Origin: Eubacteriaceae bacterium
GTDB lineage: Bacteria > Bacillota > Clostridia > Lachnospirales > Lachnospiraceae
DNA length: 64,000 nt
Assembly (NCBI GenBank): GCA_910574915.1
Contig: CAJTCR010000022.1
Span: 1-64,000 of the forward strand
Direction of reading: 5' to 3'
Shown: positions 32,813-42,267 of the stretch, piece by piece
Numbering within the stretch: the first letter of the stretch is position 1
Layout of the letters: every line of letters starts with the position of its first letter
Position numbers and translations under genes: made by a program
Notes under the pieces: model-generated
Told to the model about the DNA's origin: nothing
The model's database searches: none
Seen by the model: the letters and a program-made list of their open reading frames with translations, nothing else

Positions 32813-34837
32813 ATGATGGCTGCTAAAAAAAGTACGGATGTAATGATTGCAGGAAAAGTATATACATTAAGCGGTTATGAGGAAGAAGGATACCTCCAGC
32901 ATGTTGCATCCTATATAAATACAAAGATTTCAGAGATTACGGAGCGCGACGAATACCGCCGGATTCCAAACGATATGAAGTCCATCCTGATCCAGCTTAA
33001 TATTGCGGACGATTATTTTAAAGCAAAAAAACAGTATGAAGCCGCGGAAGAAAATTACAAGAAGGCAGAAAAAGACCTGTTTGAGTTAAAGCATGAACTG
33101 GTAGACACACAGATGAAGGTGGAGGAGCTGCTTGAAAAGCTAAACCGCGAACGCCAGGAACGCAACCAGAAGTCAGACCGGGAAAACCGCATGGAGGAAA
33201 ATTATAAAAGGCTGGAAGACCGTTACGAGGCACTTGCCGGCAATGTAAAGGTTGCAGAAGAACGCAACCGCCAGTTTGAGGAGATGCTGCGCCTGACACA
33301 GCAGGAAAAGCGCGAGATCGAAGCGGTAAACAAGGAACTACGCCTGAATAAGGAAAAGCTGGAAGCAACTCTGGCTGACGCACTGCTTGGCACGGCTTCA
33401 TCAGGCAAAGATACCGAAGAAAATTTTCCCAGCGACGCTTCCAACGGTCAGCGACATTCCAAGACAGAGGAAAAAAAACGACTGAAGGAAGCGGACTCTA
33501 AGCTGCTTACTGCAAAGCCGCCGACGAACGATGCCGATTCCAAGGCGTCTGTGCCACAGGCATTTGAAGCAGAAGATTTTTTGGCTCCCACAGAGCTTTC
33601 CAAAGAAGAGGTAAGAGAACTGCGGGATGCGGTACATGAAACAATGGCAGAGCTTTCTAAGGAAAAAGAGGACGCTGCCGGACAAGAAACGGTTTCCGGG
33701 CATGAAGTTCCAAAACAGGAAGTTTCAGGACAAAGAGTGCATGAACAGGAAGCTGCTGAACGAAAAGAAATCTCAGGACAAGAAGCTCATGAACAGCAGA
33801 TTGTCGGACCAGCAGACGTTCCAGAGCAGGGATCTCAAGTACAAAAAGGCGTTTCAGAACCGGGATCTCAAGCACCAGAAGAAGTCTTAGAACCGGAACC
33901 TCAAGTAAAAACAGGCGTCTTAGAACCGGGATTTCAAACACCAGCAGACGTTCCAGAGCAGGGATCTCAAGTAAGAACCGGCATTCCGGTACAAGAAGAG
34001 CTTTTAGAACAGGAATCTCAAGCACGAACAGGCGTCTCAGAGCAGGGATCTCAAGTACAAACAGGCATTCCAGAACAAGAATCTCAAGTACAACAAGAGC
34101 TTCCAGCACAGGAAGCTTCTGCACAAAAATCGCCTGAACAGGAAGTTCCAGGACAAGAAGATTCTATTCAGGAATCTCTTGAACAAGCAGACGGTTCCAT
34201 ACAGGAAGCCAAAGAACCAGGCGGGCTGTTTGTACCAAACAAACAGGATGATTCACAGGAACAGAACCGTTTCGGGCAGGAAAACATTCCAGACCAGCAG
34301 AGCGTGAGACAGGAGCATTTGTGGGAACAGGCACAGCCAGACGTGGCAGATCACATAGTAAAAGAAGACCGTACGCAGTCCAAAGAAGAACAGCAGGAAG
34401 ATCCGCCGCTTTTCAATCTGGATAATATTCCTGACGATGAAGAGGATTCGGAAGATGGCGTTTTGGGTGAGGAGCTGTTTGTAACGGCTAAAAAAGCGAT
34501 TCCGATTACGCCAGCCTTGTCTGAGGAAGAGCTAAAGGAGCTGCTTGCGCCGGTGAAAGAACCGCATCCGGCGATGGCAGAGCTTTCCAAGGAGGAGCTG
34601 GAGGAACTGCTGGCGCCGACGGCAAGGCATGAGCTGACTGACGAGGGGCTTTTTTCGGAGGATGAAGAGGAAGAGGATGAATTTATCTCTTCGGTCATGT
34701 CTGAGGTGTCTGAATATGATGATCCTGAATTAAAAGCGCTTGCAAAGGAGATTGCGGAACTCGAGCGCCAGGAGCATGAACAGCGGGCGGAAAAAACAAA
34801 GAAAAAATCGAAAAAGAAACAGAAACGGAAACACTGA
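32813..34837 (+). CDS. ZapA-like cell division protein with a very long repetitive tail
   Basis: 674 aa. Residues 1-80 look like ZapA (VMIAGKVYTLSGYEEEGYLQ, INTKISEI, LIQLNIADDY), the FtsZ-ring accessory protein, normally about 80-130 aa. A coiled coil follows (about 65-185, Glu/Lys/Arg-rich heptads). Residues about 290-480 are Gln/Glu/Pro-rich degenerate repeats of 10-16 residues (type EQGSQVQTGIPEQE). Two LSKEEL-type modules at about 255 and 580 and a basic Lys tail end the protein. It probably makes a long FtsZ-ring linker; the tail is predicted disordered. Start chosen on GGAGG at 32803-32807. Confidence 0.75.
   Translation: MMAAKKSTDVMIAGKVYTLSGYEEEGYLQHVASYINTKISEITERDEYRRIPNDMKSILIQLNIADDYFKAKKQYEAAEENYKKAEKDLFELKHELVDTQMKVEELLEKLNRERQERNQKSDRENRMEENYKRLEDRYEALAGNVKVAEERNRQFEEMLRLTQQEKREIEAVNKELRLNKEKLEATLADALLGTASSGKDTEENFPSDASNGQRHSKTEEKKRLKEADSKLLTAKPPTNDADSKASVPQAFEAEDFLAPTELSKEEVRELRDAVHETMAELSKEKEDAAGQETVSGHEVPKQEVSGQRVHEQEAAERKEISGQEAHEQQIVGPADVPEQGSQVQKGVSEPGSQAPEEVLEPEPQVKTGVLEPGFQTPADVPEQGSQVRTGIPVQEELLEQESQARTGVSEQGSQVQTGIPEQESQVQQELPAQEASAQKSPEQEVPGQEDSIQESLEQADGSIQEAKEPGGLFVPNKQDDSQEQNRFGQENIPDQQSVRQEHLWEQAQPDVADHIVKEDRTQSKEEQQEDPPLFNLDNIPDDEEDSEDGVLGEELFVTAKKAIPITPALSEEELKELLAPVKEPHPAMAELSKEELEELLAPTARHELTDEGLFSEDEEEEDEFISSVMSEVSEYDDPELKALAKEIAELERQEHEQRAEKTKKKSKKKQKRKH
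33690..34250 (+). repeat. degenerate Gln/Glu-rich tandem repeats inside the ZapA-like gene
   Basis: Recurring DNA words such as CAGGGATCTCAAGTA, GAACCGGGATCTCAAG and ACAGGCATTCCAGAACAAG at irregular spacing (multiples of 3). They encode E-Q/P-G-S-Q-V/A type units. Slippage or recombination could change the length without a frameshift. Confidence 0.7.
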
Positions 34838-34935
34838 AAAACAGGCAGATAGATTAGAAAGCCTGTCAGCAGCAAACAGGGAAAAGGGGATGGAGTGGAA
34901 TCCGTTCCCTGTTTTCGTTCCGTATGGGAGTTTTT

Positions 34936-37149
34936 ATGGAGAGACAAAAACAGCCAGACAGTGCACAAAACAAAGGAGTGTCCGCACCAGAGCTGCTTGC
35001 GCCGGCAGGTTCTTTTGAGGTATGCAGGGCAGCCGTTTTTGCCGGGGCGGATGCGGTCTATGCAGGCGGCAGCCGTTTTGGAGCAAGGGCATATGCACAA
35101 AACTTTACAGAGGAAGAATTACTAGAAGCGATCGATTTTGTGCACCTGCATGGAAAAAAACTGTATCTTGCAGTGAATACGCTTCTAAAGCAGGAGGAAA
35201 TCAAAGAACTGTATGCGTATCTGCTGCCTTATTATGAGCATGGGCTGGATGCGGTGATTGTGCAGGACTTTGGAGTTATGCAGTTGGTGCGGCAGTGGTT
35301 TCCGCTTCTGCCCGTCCATATCAGCACGCAGATGTCGGTTGCCAGCGCGTATGGGTCTGCATATCTGCAAAAGCTCGGTGCGTCCAGGATTGTGACGGCA
35401 AGGGAACTGTCACTTTCAGAAATCTTTGCTATCCGCAGCCAGTCGGATCTGGAAATCGAATGCTTTGTGCATGGTGCACTTTGCTATTGCTATTCCGGGC
35501 AATGCCTGCTTAGCAGTATGCTTGGAGGTAGGAGCGGCAACCGCGGGCGCTGCGCACAGCCTTGCCGTCTGCCGTATACCATACTGGACAGTGCGAAAAA
35601 GCCTGTCCAAAACGGGTATCCGTTAAGCCCTAGGGATTTGTGCACGATCGAGCACATTCCAGAGCTGATCCAGGCGGGCATTACTTCCTTTAAAATAGAA
35701 GGCAGAATGAAATCTGCATCTTATGCCGCAGAGGTGACCGCCGTTTACCGCAAATATATCGACCGATGGATGCAGTCTGGGGCAGAAGGCGTGGACAGCA
35801 GCGACTATAAACGCTTGCTCCGTGCCGGCAACCGCAGCGGGTTTACGGACGGCTATTATCATCGGCATAACGGGCAGGAGATGATTTCGATGACGTGCCC
35901 TTCCCATGAAAAAGATTTGTCGGCAGATGCTTGCATGTTAAAGGAAAACAAGCTTCCGATACAGGCGAAAGCAGTGATAAACGTCGGTAAGCCGGCAAGG
36001 CTTACGGTATCGTGCGGGGAGACTTTTGTATCCGTCCTTGGCAGTATCGTACAGCAGGCACAGACACAGCCGCTTTCTTACAAGATGCTTGCTGCACAGT
36101 TGTCCAAAACCGGAAACACGCCGTTTACGGTCGAACAGATGGAAATTGATCTGGATGGATCGGTATTTTTGCCAAAGCAGGCGCTCAACCAGCTTCGCCG
36201 GGAAGCACTGGAACAGTTGGAAGCACAGATGCTGGCGCAGTACCGCAGAATCCCGGTCAGTGGCAAGGATCAGACAGGCTTTGGCGCAGCAAGCGGCATT
36301 TTAAAGACAGCACGGCAAGCGGTATTTACTGCGGTTGCAGAGGAATACTGGCAGCTTGACGCTGTATTGGAGCAGGATTTTATCAGCCGTGTATATTTAG
36401 ACAGCTCGATGTATAGCAGGGAGTGTTTTGCCGCACAATTAACAGCACAGGTTAAGCGTATCCATGCAGCCAAAAAACAGGCATATTTATCCTTGCCCGC
36501 GGTATTTCGCCAAAAAATGGCGCAGTTTTACCGTACGCAGTGGCAGAGCATACAAGACAGCGGCGTGGACGGGTTTTTAGTAAAAACGCAGGATGAGCTT
36601 GGATTTTTAGACGCGGTGCAGGCGGATAAAAGACGATGTATACTAGATGACAGCCTGCACACGTATTCGGACGATACAAAAGCATGTTTTGCAAAAGAAG
36701 GATGGCTCTATGATACGGTACCGTTGGAGCTGAATAAAAAGGAACTGCGTGCCAGAAACAATACAAACAGCGAATTGCTGATCTATGGGCGTCTGCCTTT
36801 GATGACGAGTGCGCAGTGTATCCAAAACACCGCCGCGCGCTGTACGAAAAAGAGGGAGGTCTGGTATCTCAAAGACCGTTATGGCAAAGTGTTTCCGGTT
36901 CGAAATGTATGCAGCGAATGCTTTAATACGATTTACAATACGCAGCCGCTGTCTTTGATCCAGCTTTCAGAGGAATTAAAACGGCTGCATCCGGCTTCGT
37001 ACCGGATCTGGTTTACAACAGAAGAGGAACAAACCGTCAGGCTTGTGCTGCAAAGCGTACGTAAGGCGTTTTTGGAGCATCAGGCAGTTACTATGGCAGC
37101 CGTAGCCGGCGCATATACAAACGGGCATTACAAACGTGGGACAGAGTAG
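34936..37149 (+). CDS. U32 family peptidase / RlhA-type protein with DUF3656
   Basis: 737 aa. The peptidase U32 region has APELLAPAGSFEVCRAAVFAGADAVYAG near the N-terminus and the signature FKIEGRMKSASY about residue 250. Cysteine clusters (CFVHGALCYCYSGQC, RGRCAQPCRLPY) fit an Fe-S site. The C-terminal half matches the DUF3656/collagenase-like extension. Some U32 proteins (RlhA, TrhP) hydroxylate rRNA or tRNA with prephenate; others were named proteases. The start at 34936 uses GGGAG five nt upstream. It precedes the FtsW-type gene by 8 nt. Confidence 0.85.
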   Translation: MERQKQPDSAQNKGVSAPELLAPAGSFEVCRAAVFAGADAVYAGGSRFGARAYAQNFTEEELLEAIDFVHLHGKKLYLAVNTLLKQEEIKELYAYLLPYYEHGLDAVIVQDFGVMQLVRQWFPLLPVHISTQMSVASAYGSAYLQKLGASRIVTARELSLSEIFAIRSQSDLEIECFVHGALCYCYSGQCLLSSMLGGRSGNRGRCAQPCRLPYTILDSAKKPVQNGYPLSPRDLCTIEHIPELIQAGITSFKIEGRMKSASYAAEVTAVYRKYIDRWMQSGAEGVDSSDYKRLLRAGNRSGFTDGYYHRHNGQEMISMTCPSHEKDLSADACMLKENKLPIQAKAVINVGKPARLTVSCGETFVSVLGSIVQQAQTQPLSYKMLAAQLSKTGNTPFTVEQMEIDLDGSVFLPKQALNQLRREALEQLEAQMLAQYRRIPVSGKDQTGFGAASGILKTARQAVFTAVAEEYWQLDAVLEQDFISRVYLDSSMYSRECFAAQLTAQVKRIHAAKKQAYLSLPAVFRQKMAQFYRTQWQSIQDSGVDGFLVKTQDELGFLDAVQADKRRCILDDSLHTYSDDTKACFAKEGWLYDTVPLELNKKELRARNNTNSELLIYGRLPLMTSAQCIQNTAARCTKKREVWYLKDRYGKVFPVRNVCSECFNTIYNTQPLSLIQLSEELKRLHPASYRIWFTTEEEQTVRLVLQSVRKAFLEHQAVTMAAVAGAYTNGHYKRGTE

Positions 37150-37157
37150 GAGAACGA

Positions 37158-38465
37158 ATGGAAAATCTGATCGTAGAACTGTCGAAATATTTGATGATCC
37201 TGTTATTTGCATGTTATACCTTTATGTGCTTTTATGCATTAAACGGGAAAAAATCAGGCAGACGGCAGAAAAGGATCTTAAAAAAACAAACGAAGCTCAT
37301 ATTTTTAATACATTTAAACGCATTTGCAGTGATGTTTGCGGTAAAAAAGACACAAGACGTGCTGATTGCGTATGTGATGCAGGCTGCGCTTTTATGTTGT
37401 ATCCTTGTGATTTACAAATATATTTACAAGCGTGCCTCCTGGCTGGTCGTCAACAATATGTGTATGCTCCTTGCCATAGGGCTTATGATTTTGTTCCGCC
37501 TCAACCAGGAGAAGGCGCTGCGCCAGTATGAGATCGCGGTTGCGGCGGTGGTGATTACACTGATCGTGCCTTTCGTTATCCACAAGCTGCATTTTCTTTA
37601 CAGGCTTGCCTGGCTGTATGCCGTGGCAGGCATTGCGCTGCTTGCGGCGGTTGCGGTGCTTGGCTCGGTAAGCTACGGCGCTAAGCTTTCGTTTCGGGTA
37701 GCAGGCATCGCCATTCAACCGTCCGAGTTTGTCAAGATCCTGTTTGTGTTTTTTACGGCGTCGATGCTGGCAAAATCTACGGAATTTGCGCAGGTTGCAA
37801 AAGCGACCGCCGTTGCGGCGTTACATGTCATAATTTTGGTCGTTTCCAAAGACCTGGGCGCTGCGCTGATTTTTTTTATTACCTATCTGGTTATGCTGTA
37901 TGTGGCGACACGCAGCCCGTTTTATTTTGTCAGCGGGTTTCTAAGCGGCAGCGTGGCTTCTGTAGCGGCGTATAAGCTGTTTCGGCATGTACGGGTGCGC
38001 GTCAGCGCATGGAAAGACCCGCTTTCCGTTATTGATAACGAAGGCTACCAGGTCTGCCAGTCGCTGTTTGCCATCGGTACCGGAGGGTGGTTTGGCATGG
38101 GGCTGTACCAGGGAATGCCGAATAAGATCCCGATTGTAGAAGAGGACTTTATTTTTGCGGCAGTTTCAGAAGAGCTGGGCGGTATTTTCGCGGTCTGCCT
38201 GATTATGGTATGCGCAAGCTGCTATTTGATGTTTTTAAATATCGCCATGCAGATCCAGGATGTGTTTTACAAGTTGATTGCCCTTGGGCTTGGCACTGTC
38301 TATGGGTTCCAGGTCGTATTGACCGTCGGCGGCGTAACGAAGTTTATCCCGTCAACGGGAGTGACGCTTCCGCTTGTAAGCTACGGCGGCAGCTCCTTAC
38401 TGAGTACGTTTATCCTGTTTGCGGTGATCCAGGGGCTTTATATTTTAAGGGAAGAAGAGAGTTAG
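37158..38465 (+). CDS. FtsW/RodA/SpoVE family peptidoglycan polymerase
   Basis: 435 aa, about 10-12 helices. SEDS glycosyltransferase that polymerises lipid II with a class B PBP partner. Conserved regions: GIAIQPSEFVKILFVFF, a WxDP-like loop (AWKDPLSVIDNEGYQVCQSL), EEDFIFAAVSEELG and STGVTLPLVSYGGSS. The adjacent PBP gene, 28 nt downstream, is the obvious partner. It could serve division, elongation or sporulation; the sequence does not decide. TAGGAG precedes the start. Confidence 0.88.
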   Translation: MENLIVELSKYLMILLFACYTFMCFYALNGKKSGRRQKRILKKQTKLIFLIHLNAFAVMFAVKKTQDVLIAYVMQAALLCCILVIYKYIYKRASWLVVNNMCMLLAIGLMILFRLNQEKALRQYEIAVAAVVITLIVPFVIHKLHFLYRLAWLYAVAGIALLAAVAVLGSVSYGAKLSFRVAGIAIQPSEFVKILFVFFTASMLAKSTEFAQVAKATAVAALHVIILVVSKDLGAALIFFITYLVMLYVATRSPFYFVSGFLSGSVASVAAYKLFRHVRVRVSAWKDPLSVIDNEGYQVCQSLFAIGTGGWFGMGLYQGMPNKIPIVEEDFIFAAVSEELGGIFAVCLIMVCASCYLMFLNIAMQIQDVFYKLIALGLGTVYGFQVVLTVGGVTKFIPSTGVTLPLVSYGGSSLLSTFILFAVIQGLYILREEES

Positions 38466-38493
38466 CAGCAAAGGATTTGGTGACAGAATATTG

Positions 38494-40002
38494 ATGAAAA
38501 AAGATTGGAAAAGAACAGACCCTGAGCAACTAGAAGAACGGCGCAGAAAAAAAGACGCCAAAAAGTTTTGGAACGAGCAGGCAGGCGAAACGGCAAATAC
38601 CGTCAGAAACCGGGAGTTTGCTGTTGTTGCCTATTTGTTTCTGGCGGTTTTTTTAGGAATGATTGCGTATTTTACTTATTTTCAGGTGGAAAAAAGCGAG
38701 GCGTTTATTAACAGTCCCTATAATGCCAGACAGGACGCGTTTGCTGACCGGATCAGGCGGGGCGATATTGTGACGGCGCAAAAAGAGGTGATCGCCACGA
38801 CCAAAACGGCAAAAGACGGCACCGAGTCTAGGAGCTATCCATACGGCAGGCTGTTTGCGCACGCGGCAGGTTTTTCTACAAACGGAAAAGCAGGGCTTGA
38901 ATCCATCGGCAATTTCCAGCTACTGCGTTCGCACGCTTTTTTTCTGGAAAAAATCTTAAACGAGCTGAAAGATCAGAAAAATATCGGGGATACGCTTGTG
39001 ACGACGCTCGACCTGCGTGTACAGCAAGCGGCATACGACGCGCTTGCAGGCAATCAGGGAGCGGTCATTGCCATGCAGCCTTCGACTGGAAAAATACTTG
39101 CGATGGTTTCAAAGCCCGACTTTGACCCGAACACGATTGCCGCAGACTGGGAGAGCATTACCGCGCAAAGCAGCTCCTCGGTGCTTGTAAACCGCGTGAC
39201 ACAGGGGCTGTATCCGCCTGGCTCCACGTTTAAAATCTTTACGCTGCTGGAATATATGAAGGAAAACCGCAGCTATAAGCAATATGGCTATCAGTGCAGC
39301 GGAAGCATTACAAAAGACGGAAACGCCATCCGCTGCTTTGGAAATGCGGTGCATGGGCAGGAAGACTTACAGTCAGCGTTTGCGCATTCCTGCAATGCTT
39401 CGTTTTCCGAGATCGGATTGTCGCTCGATCTGGACCGGTTTGCAAAAACAAACGAAGCGCTGCTGTTTAATAAAAAGCTGCCATGTGAATTTCCATATAA
39501 GCAAAGCAGCTTTCCGCTTGCGTCCGGCGCTTCTTCCTGGGAAGTCATGCAGACCTCGATCGGACAGGGGAAAACACTTGTAACGCCGTATCATCTGGCG
39601 CTTGTTATGTGCGCCATTGCCAATGACGGCATTTTAATGAAGCCGTATATCGTAGACCGGGTGGAAAACCATGACGGTGTGGAAGTAACCGTAAATGAGC
39701 CGGAAACATACAAAGAGCTTTTAACGCCGAAAAAATCAAAGACGCTCCAGCAGTATTTACGGGCAGTCGTTACCGAAGGGACGGCAACGGCATTAAACGT
39801 GCCTGGCTACACGGCAGCCGGGAAGACCGGTTCTGCGGAATTTACAAGCGCGAAGGACAGCCATGCCTGGTTTGTTGGGTATGCCTCCAAAGAAGGCGTG
39901 CCAGACCTTGCCGTATCGGTGATTGTGGAGGGCGCTGGGACAGGCGGCTCTTATGCGGTGCCGGCTGCGAAAGCGGTGTTTGATGCTTATTTTGGGTCTT
40001 GA
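38494..40002 (+). CDS. class B penicillin-binding protein (transpeptidase)
   Basis: 502 aa. A short cytoplasmic basic head, one membrane helix (about 42-64), a dimerisation region and a transpeptidase domain. Active-site motifs: SxxK as STFK (in YPPGSTFKIF), SxN as SCN (HSCNASF) and KTG in AGKTGSAE. Cross-links peptidoglycan together with the upstream SEDS protein. The ribosome site is weak (AAGGA about 20 nt upstream); a TTG at 38491 is a possible alternative start. It resembles PbpA/SpoVD-type proteins without PASTA domains. Confidence 0.88.
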   Translation: MKKDWKRTDPEQLEERRRKKDAKKFWNEQAGETANTVRNREFAVVAYLFLAVFLGMIAYFTYFQVEKSEAFINSPYNARQDAFADRIRRGDIVTAQKEVIATTKTAKDGTESRSYPYGRLFAHAAGFSTNGKAGLESIGNFQLLRSHAFFLEKILNELKDQKNIGDTLVTTLDLRVQQAAYDALAGNQGAVIAMQPSTGKILAMVSKPDFDPNTIAADWESITAQSSSSVLVNRVTQGLYPPGSTFKIFTLLEYMKENRSYKQYGYQCSGSITKDGNAIRCFGNAVHGQEDLQSAFAHSCNASFSEIGLSLDLDRFAKTNEALLFNKKLPCEFPYKQSSFPLASGASSWEVMQTSIGQGKTLVTPYHLALVMCAIANDGILMKPYIVDRVENHDGVEVTVNEPETYKELLTPKKSKTLQQYLRAVVTEGTATALNVPGYTAAGKTGSAEFTSAKDSHAWFVGYASKEGVPDLAVSVIVEGAGTGGSYAVPAAKAVFDAYFGS

Positions 40003-40022
40003 GAAGAGAAAGGGGCGGGAGG

Positions 40023-41528
40023 ATGGCAAAAGTATTTAATGTAACGGCTGTTTGTCTGCCGGATGAACACTACATGGTAGACCTAAGCAGCCGCCTAGAA
40101 GAGATGAAAGGCTATGTCGATGCTGGAAAATATTTTATGGTCAACCGGGCAAGGCAGTATGGGAAAACGACGACGTTAATGGCTTTGGAACAGTATTTAC
40201 AGAAAGAATATGACGTTATTTTTATCGATTTCCAGATGTTTGGAAACGATGAATTTGCTTCCGAAAACAGATTTGCGCTGTCTTTTGCGGAAACGTTTGT
40301 ACAGCTTTTAAAGGAGACCGATGCTGCAAAGAATAAGAACTTGCAGGAAGTGGCAGGCAGGATGCAGGCATTTGCAGATGCAGGCAATACAGGCTACCGC
40401 CTAAAGCGTCTGTTTGAAGATTTAAGCAGCATTTGTGCATATGCGGACAAGCCCATCGTTTTGATGATTGACGAAGTAGACAGCGCTGCGTCCCACCAGG
40501 TATTTATAGACTTTCTGGCGCAGATACGTGCATATTATATGAAACGGGCAAAACGGCGGATTTTTCAGTCCGTTATATTAGCAGGTGTATATGACGTGAA
40601 AAACCTGAAACAAAAGCTTCGTTCACAGGAAGCAAGGGTATACAACAGTCCGTGGAATATTGCGGCTGATTTTGATATTAAGATGAGTTTTTCCAAAGAT
40701 GAAATCGCAGGAATGCTGTGTGAATATGAATCGGATTACCATACCGGAATGGATCTGAATGCGATTGCAGAAAGCATTTTTGCGTATACATCAGGTTATC
40801 CGTTTTTGGTATCCAGGCTGTGTGAGCTTATGGATGAGCAGGTCAGTAAAAAGGAAGTATTTGGTTCTAGGCAGGCGTCATGGACACAGGAGGGATTTCA
40901 GGAAGCGGTCAGGATGATTTTATCTGAGAAAAATACACTGTTTGATTCGCTTACCGGAAAGCTGGCAGCCAGTCCGCAGTTAAATGCGATGCTGTATTCT
41001 CTGCTTTTTACTGGAAAAAGCATTGCTTTTCATCCAGATGAACCTGTGCTGAATCTTGCTGCTATGCTTGGGTTTATCAAGGAACAAAATGGTGTTGCTG
41101 TCCTTGCAAACCGTATTTTTGAAATGCGTCTGTATAACCTGTTTCTTTCTTCGGCACAAATGCAGGAGTTAGACATTTACAAAATTTCGTTGGAGGATAA
41201 AAATCATTTTCTTTCGGATGGACATTTGAATATGCGATTGATTTTGGAAACGTTTGTTGTGCATTTTAATGAATTGTATGGAGACAGAGACAGTGAATTT
41301 TTAGAGGAAGAAGGCAGAAAGTATTTTTTGCTCTACTTACGCCCAATTATTAATGGTACTGGAAATTACTATATAGAATCCCGTACAAGGGGGCTTCGCA
41401 GAACAGATGTAATTGTAGATTATCGCGGAAAACAGTATGTGATTGAATTGAAAATCTGGCATGGCAGGGAATACCATCAGCAAGCAGAGATTCAACAGAT
41501 GTATCAGAATAAAGATTGCGAAAAGTAG
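40023..41528 (+). CDS. AAA-like ATPase with C-terminal PD-(D/E)XK segment, probably truncated
   Basis: 501 aa. P-loop NRARQYGKTTTLMALE (about residues 39-54), Walker B IVLMIDEVDSAA, then helical regions. Near the C-terminus, TDVIVDYRGKQYVIELKIWHG holds the D...ExK of a PD-(D/E)XK nuclease fold. The last residues (QAEIQQMYQNKDCEK) stop where family members usually run on for about 40 residues with a QL..YL motif, so the 3' end may be lost. It is a distant relative of the broken gene at 22.9 kb. Start chosen on GGGGCGGGAGG. Confidence 0.7.
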   Translation: MAKVFNVTAVCLPDEHYMVDLSSRLEEMKGYVDAGKYFMVNRARQYGKTTTLMALEQYLQKEYDVIFIDFQMFGNDEFASENRFALSFAETFVQLLKETDAAKNKNLQEVAGRMQAFADAGNTGYRLKRLFEDLSSICAYADKPIVLMIDEVDSAASHQVFIDFLAQIRAYYMKRAKRRIFQSVILAGVYDVKNLKQKLRSQEARVYNSPWNIAADFDIKMSFSKDEIAGMLCEYESDYHTGMDLNAIAESIFAYTSGYPFLVSRLCELMDEQVSKKEVFGSRQASWTQEGFQEAVRMILSEKNTLFDSLTGKLAASPQLNAMLYSLLFTGKSIAFHPDEPVLNLAAMLGFIKEQNGVAVLANRIFEMRLYNLFLSSAQMQELDIYKISLEDKNHFLSDGHLNMRLILETFVVHFNELYGDRDSEFLEEEGRKYFLLYLRPIINGTGNYYIESRTRGLRRTDVIVDYRGKQYVIELKIWHGREYHQQAEIQQMYQNKDCEK

Positions 41529-41578
41529 ATGTTTATAATATAATTACAAGATGAAATCAAAAAAGACACACGATTTTC

Positions 41579-41607
41579 TTGCATGTGAATCAAAAAAGGG
41601 GTATACT
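41579..41607 (+). promoter_or_regulatory. sigma-A promoter of the Nudix gene
   Basis: TTGCAT (41579-41584), 17-nt spacer, TATACT (41602-41607); leader about 57 nt. Confidence 0.7.
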
Positions 41608-41670
41608 ACTGATTAGTTATTTGTTTCAGGCACTTTGTCTGTGGCAAGAACCACATCAGGAGGTGTTGTG

Positions 41671-42123
41671 ATGATAGAGGCAACGAGTTGTGGTGGTGTG
41701 GTAATATTCCGTGGTAAGATTCTGCTGCTTTATAAAAACTATAAGAACAAGTACGAAGGATGGGTTCTACCAAAGGGAACCGTGGAACAGGGTGAGGATT
41801 ACAAAGAGACAGCAGCCCGTGAGGTACTGGAAGAAACCGGTGTGAGTGCGGCAATTATCAAATATATTGGTAAAAGCCAGTATACCTTTAATGTACCGGA
41901 GGATACGGTGGAAAAAGAAGTCCACTGGTATCTGATGATGGCGGACAATTATTACAGCAAGCCACAATGGGAAGAGTATTTTGTGGACTCCGGTTACTAT
42001 AAGTTTCATGAAGCTTACCATCTGCTGAAATTTTCCAATGAAAAGCAGATTTTGGAGCAGGCTTACAATGAATACCTGAGTTTGAAAAAGAGTAATCTGT
42101 GGGGAAGCAAAAAATATTTTTGA
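41671..42123 (+). CDS. Nudix hydrolase
   Basis: 150 aa. The Nudix box is complete: GTVEQGEDYKETAAREVLEETGV, residues about 33-55, preceded by GWVLPKG. Such enzymes hydrolyse nucleoside diphosphate-linked compounds (NDP-sugars, dinucleotide polyphosphates, capped RNA). The substrate is not predictable. AGGAGGTG precedes the start at 41671; the 12-codon upstream extension is rejected. It has its own promoter and terminator. Confidence 0.88.
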   Translation: MIEATSCGGVVIFRGKILLLYKNYKNKYEGWVLPKGTVEQGEDYKETAAREVLEETGVSAAIIKYIGKSQYTFNVPEDTVEKEVHWYLMMADNYYSKPQWEEYFVDSGYYKFHEAYHLLKFSNEKQILEQAYNEYLSLKKSNLWGSKKYF

Positions 42124-42135
42124 GATTTTGCAGGC

Positions 42136-42164
42136 AAAGGGACTGTTTTTTGGCAGTCCTTTTG
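42136..42164 (+). terminator. intrinsic terminator after the Nudix gene
   Basis: AAAGGGACTG pairs with CAGTCCTTTT around a TTTTTTGG loop, giving a U-rich 3' side. Confidence 0.8.
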
Positions 42165-42267
42165 TAAAAAGCAGTAGAGCCAGATCTATCCATCTGAGGA
42201 TGGAACTGGTATGATACGAGGATACGTTTGGCTGGCTGACTGTTCAGAATAGCCGCAAGGAGCCGGA

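Noticed and set aside
33657..34124. 155-codon minus-strand frame rich in Leu/Val periodicity
   Set aside because: Shadow of the ZapA-like repeats; its periodicity comes from the plus-strand repeats.
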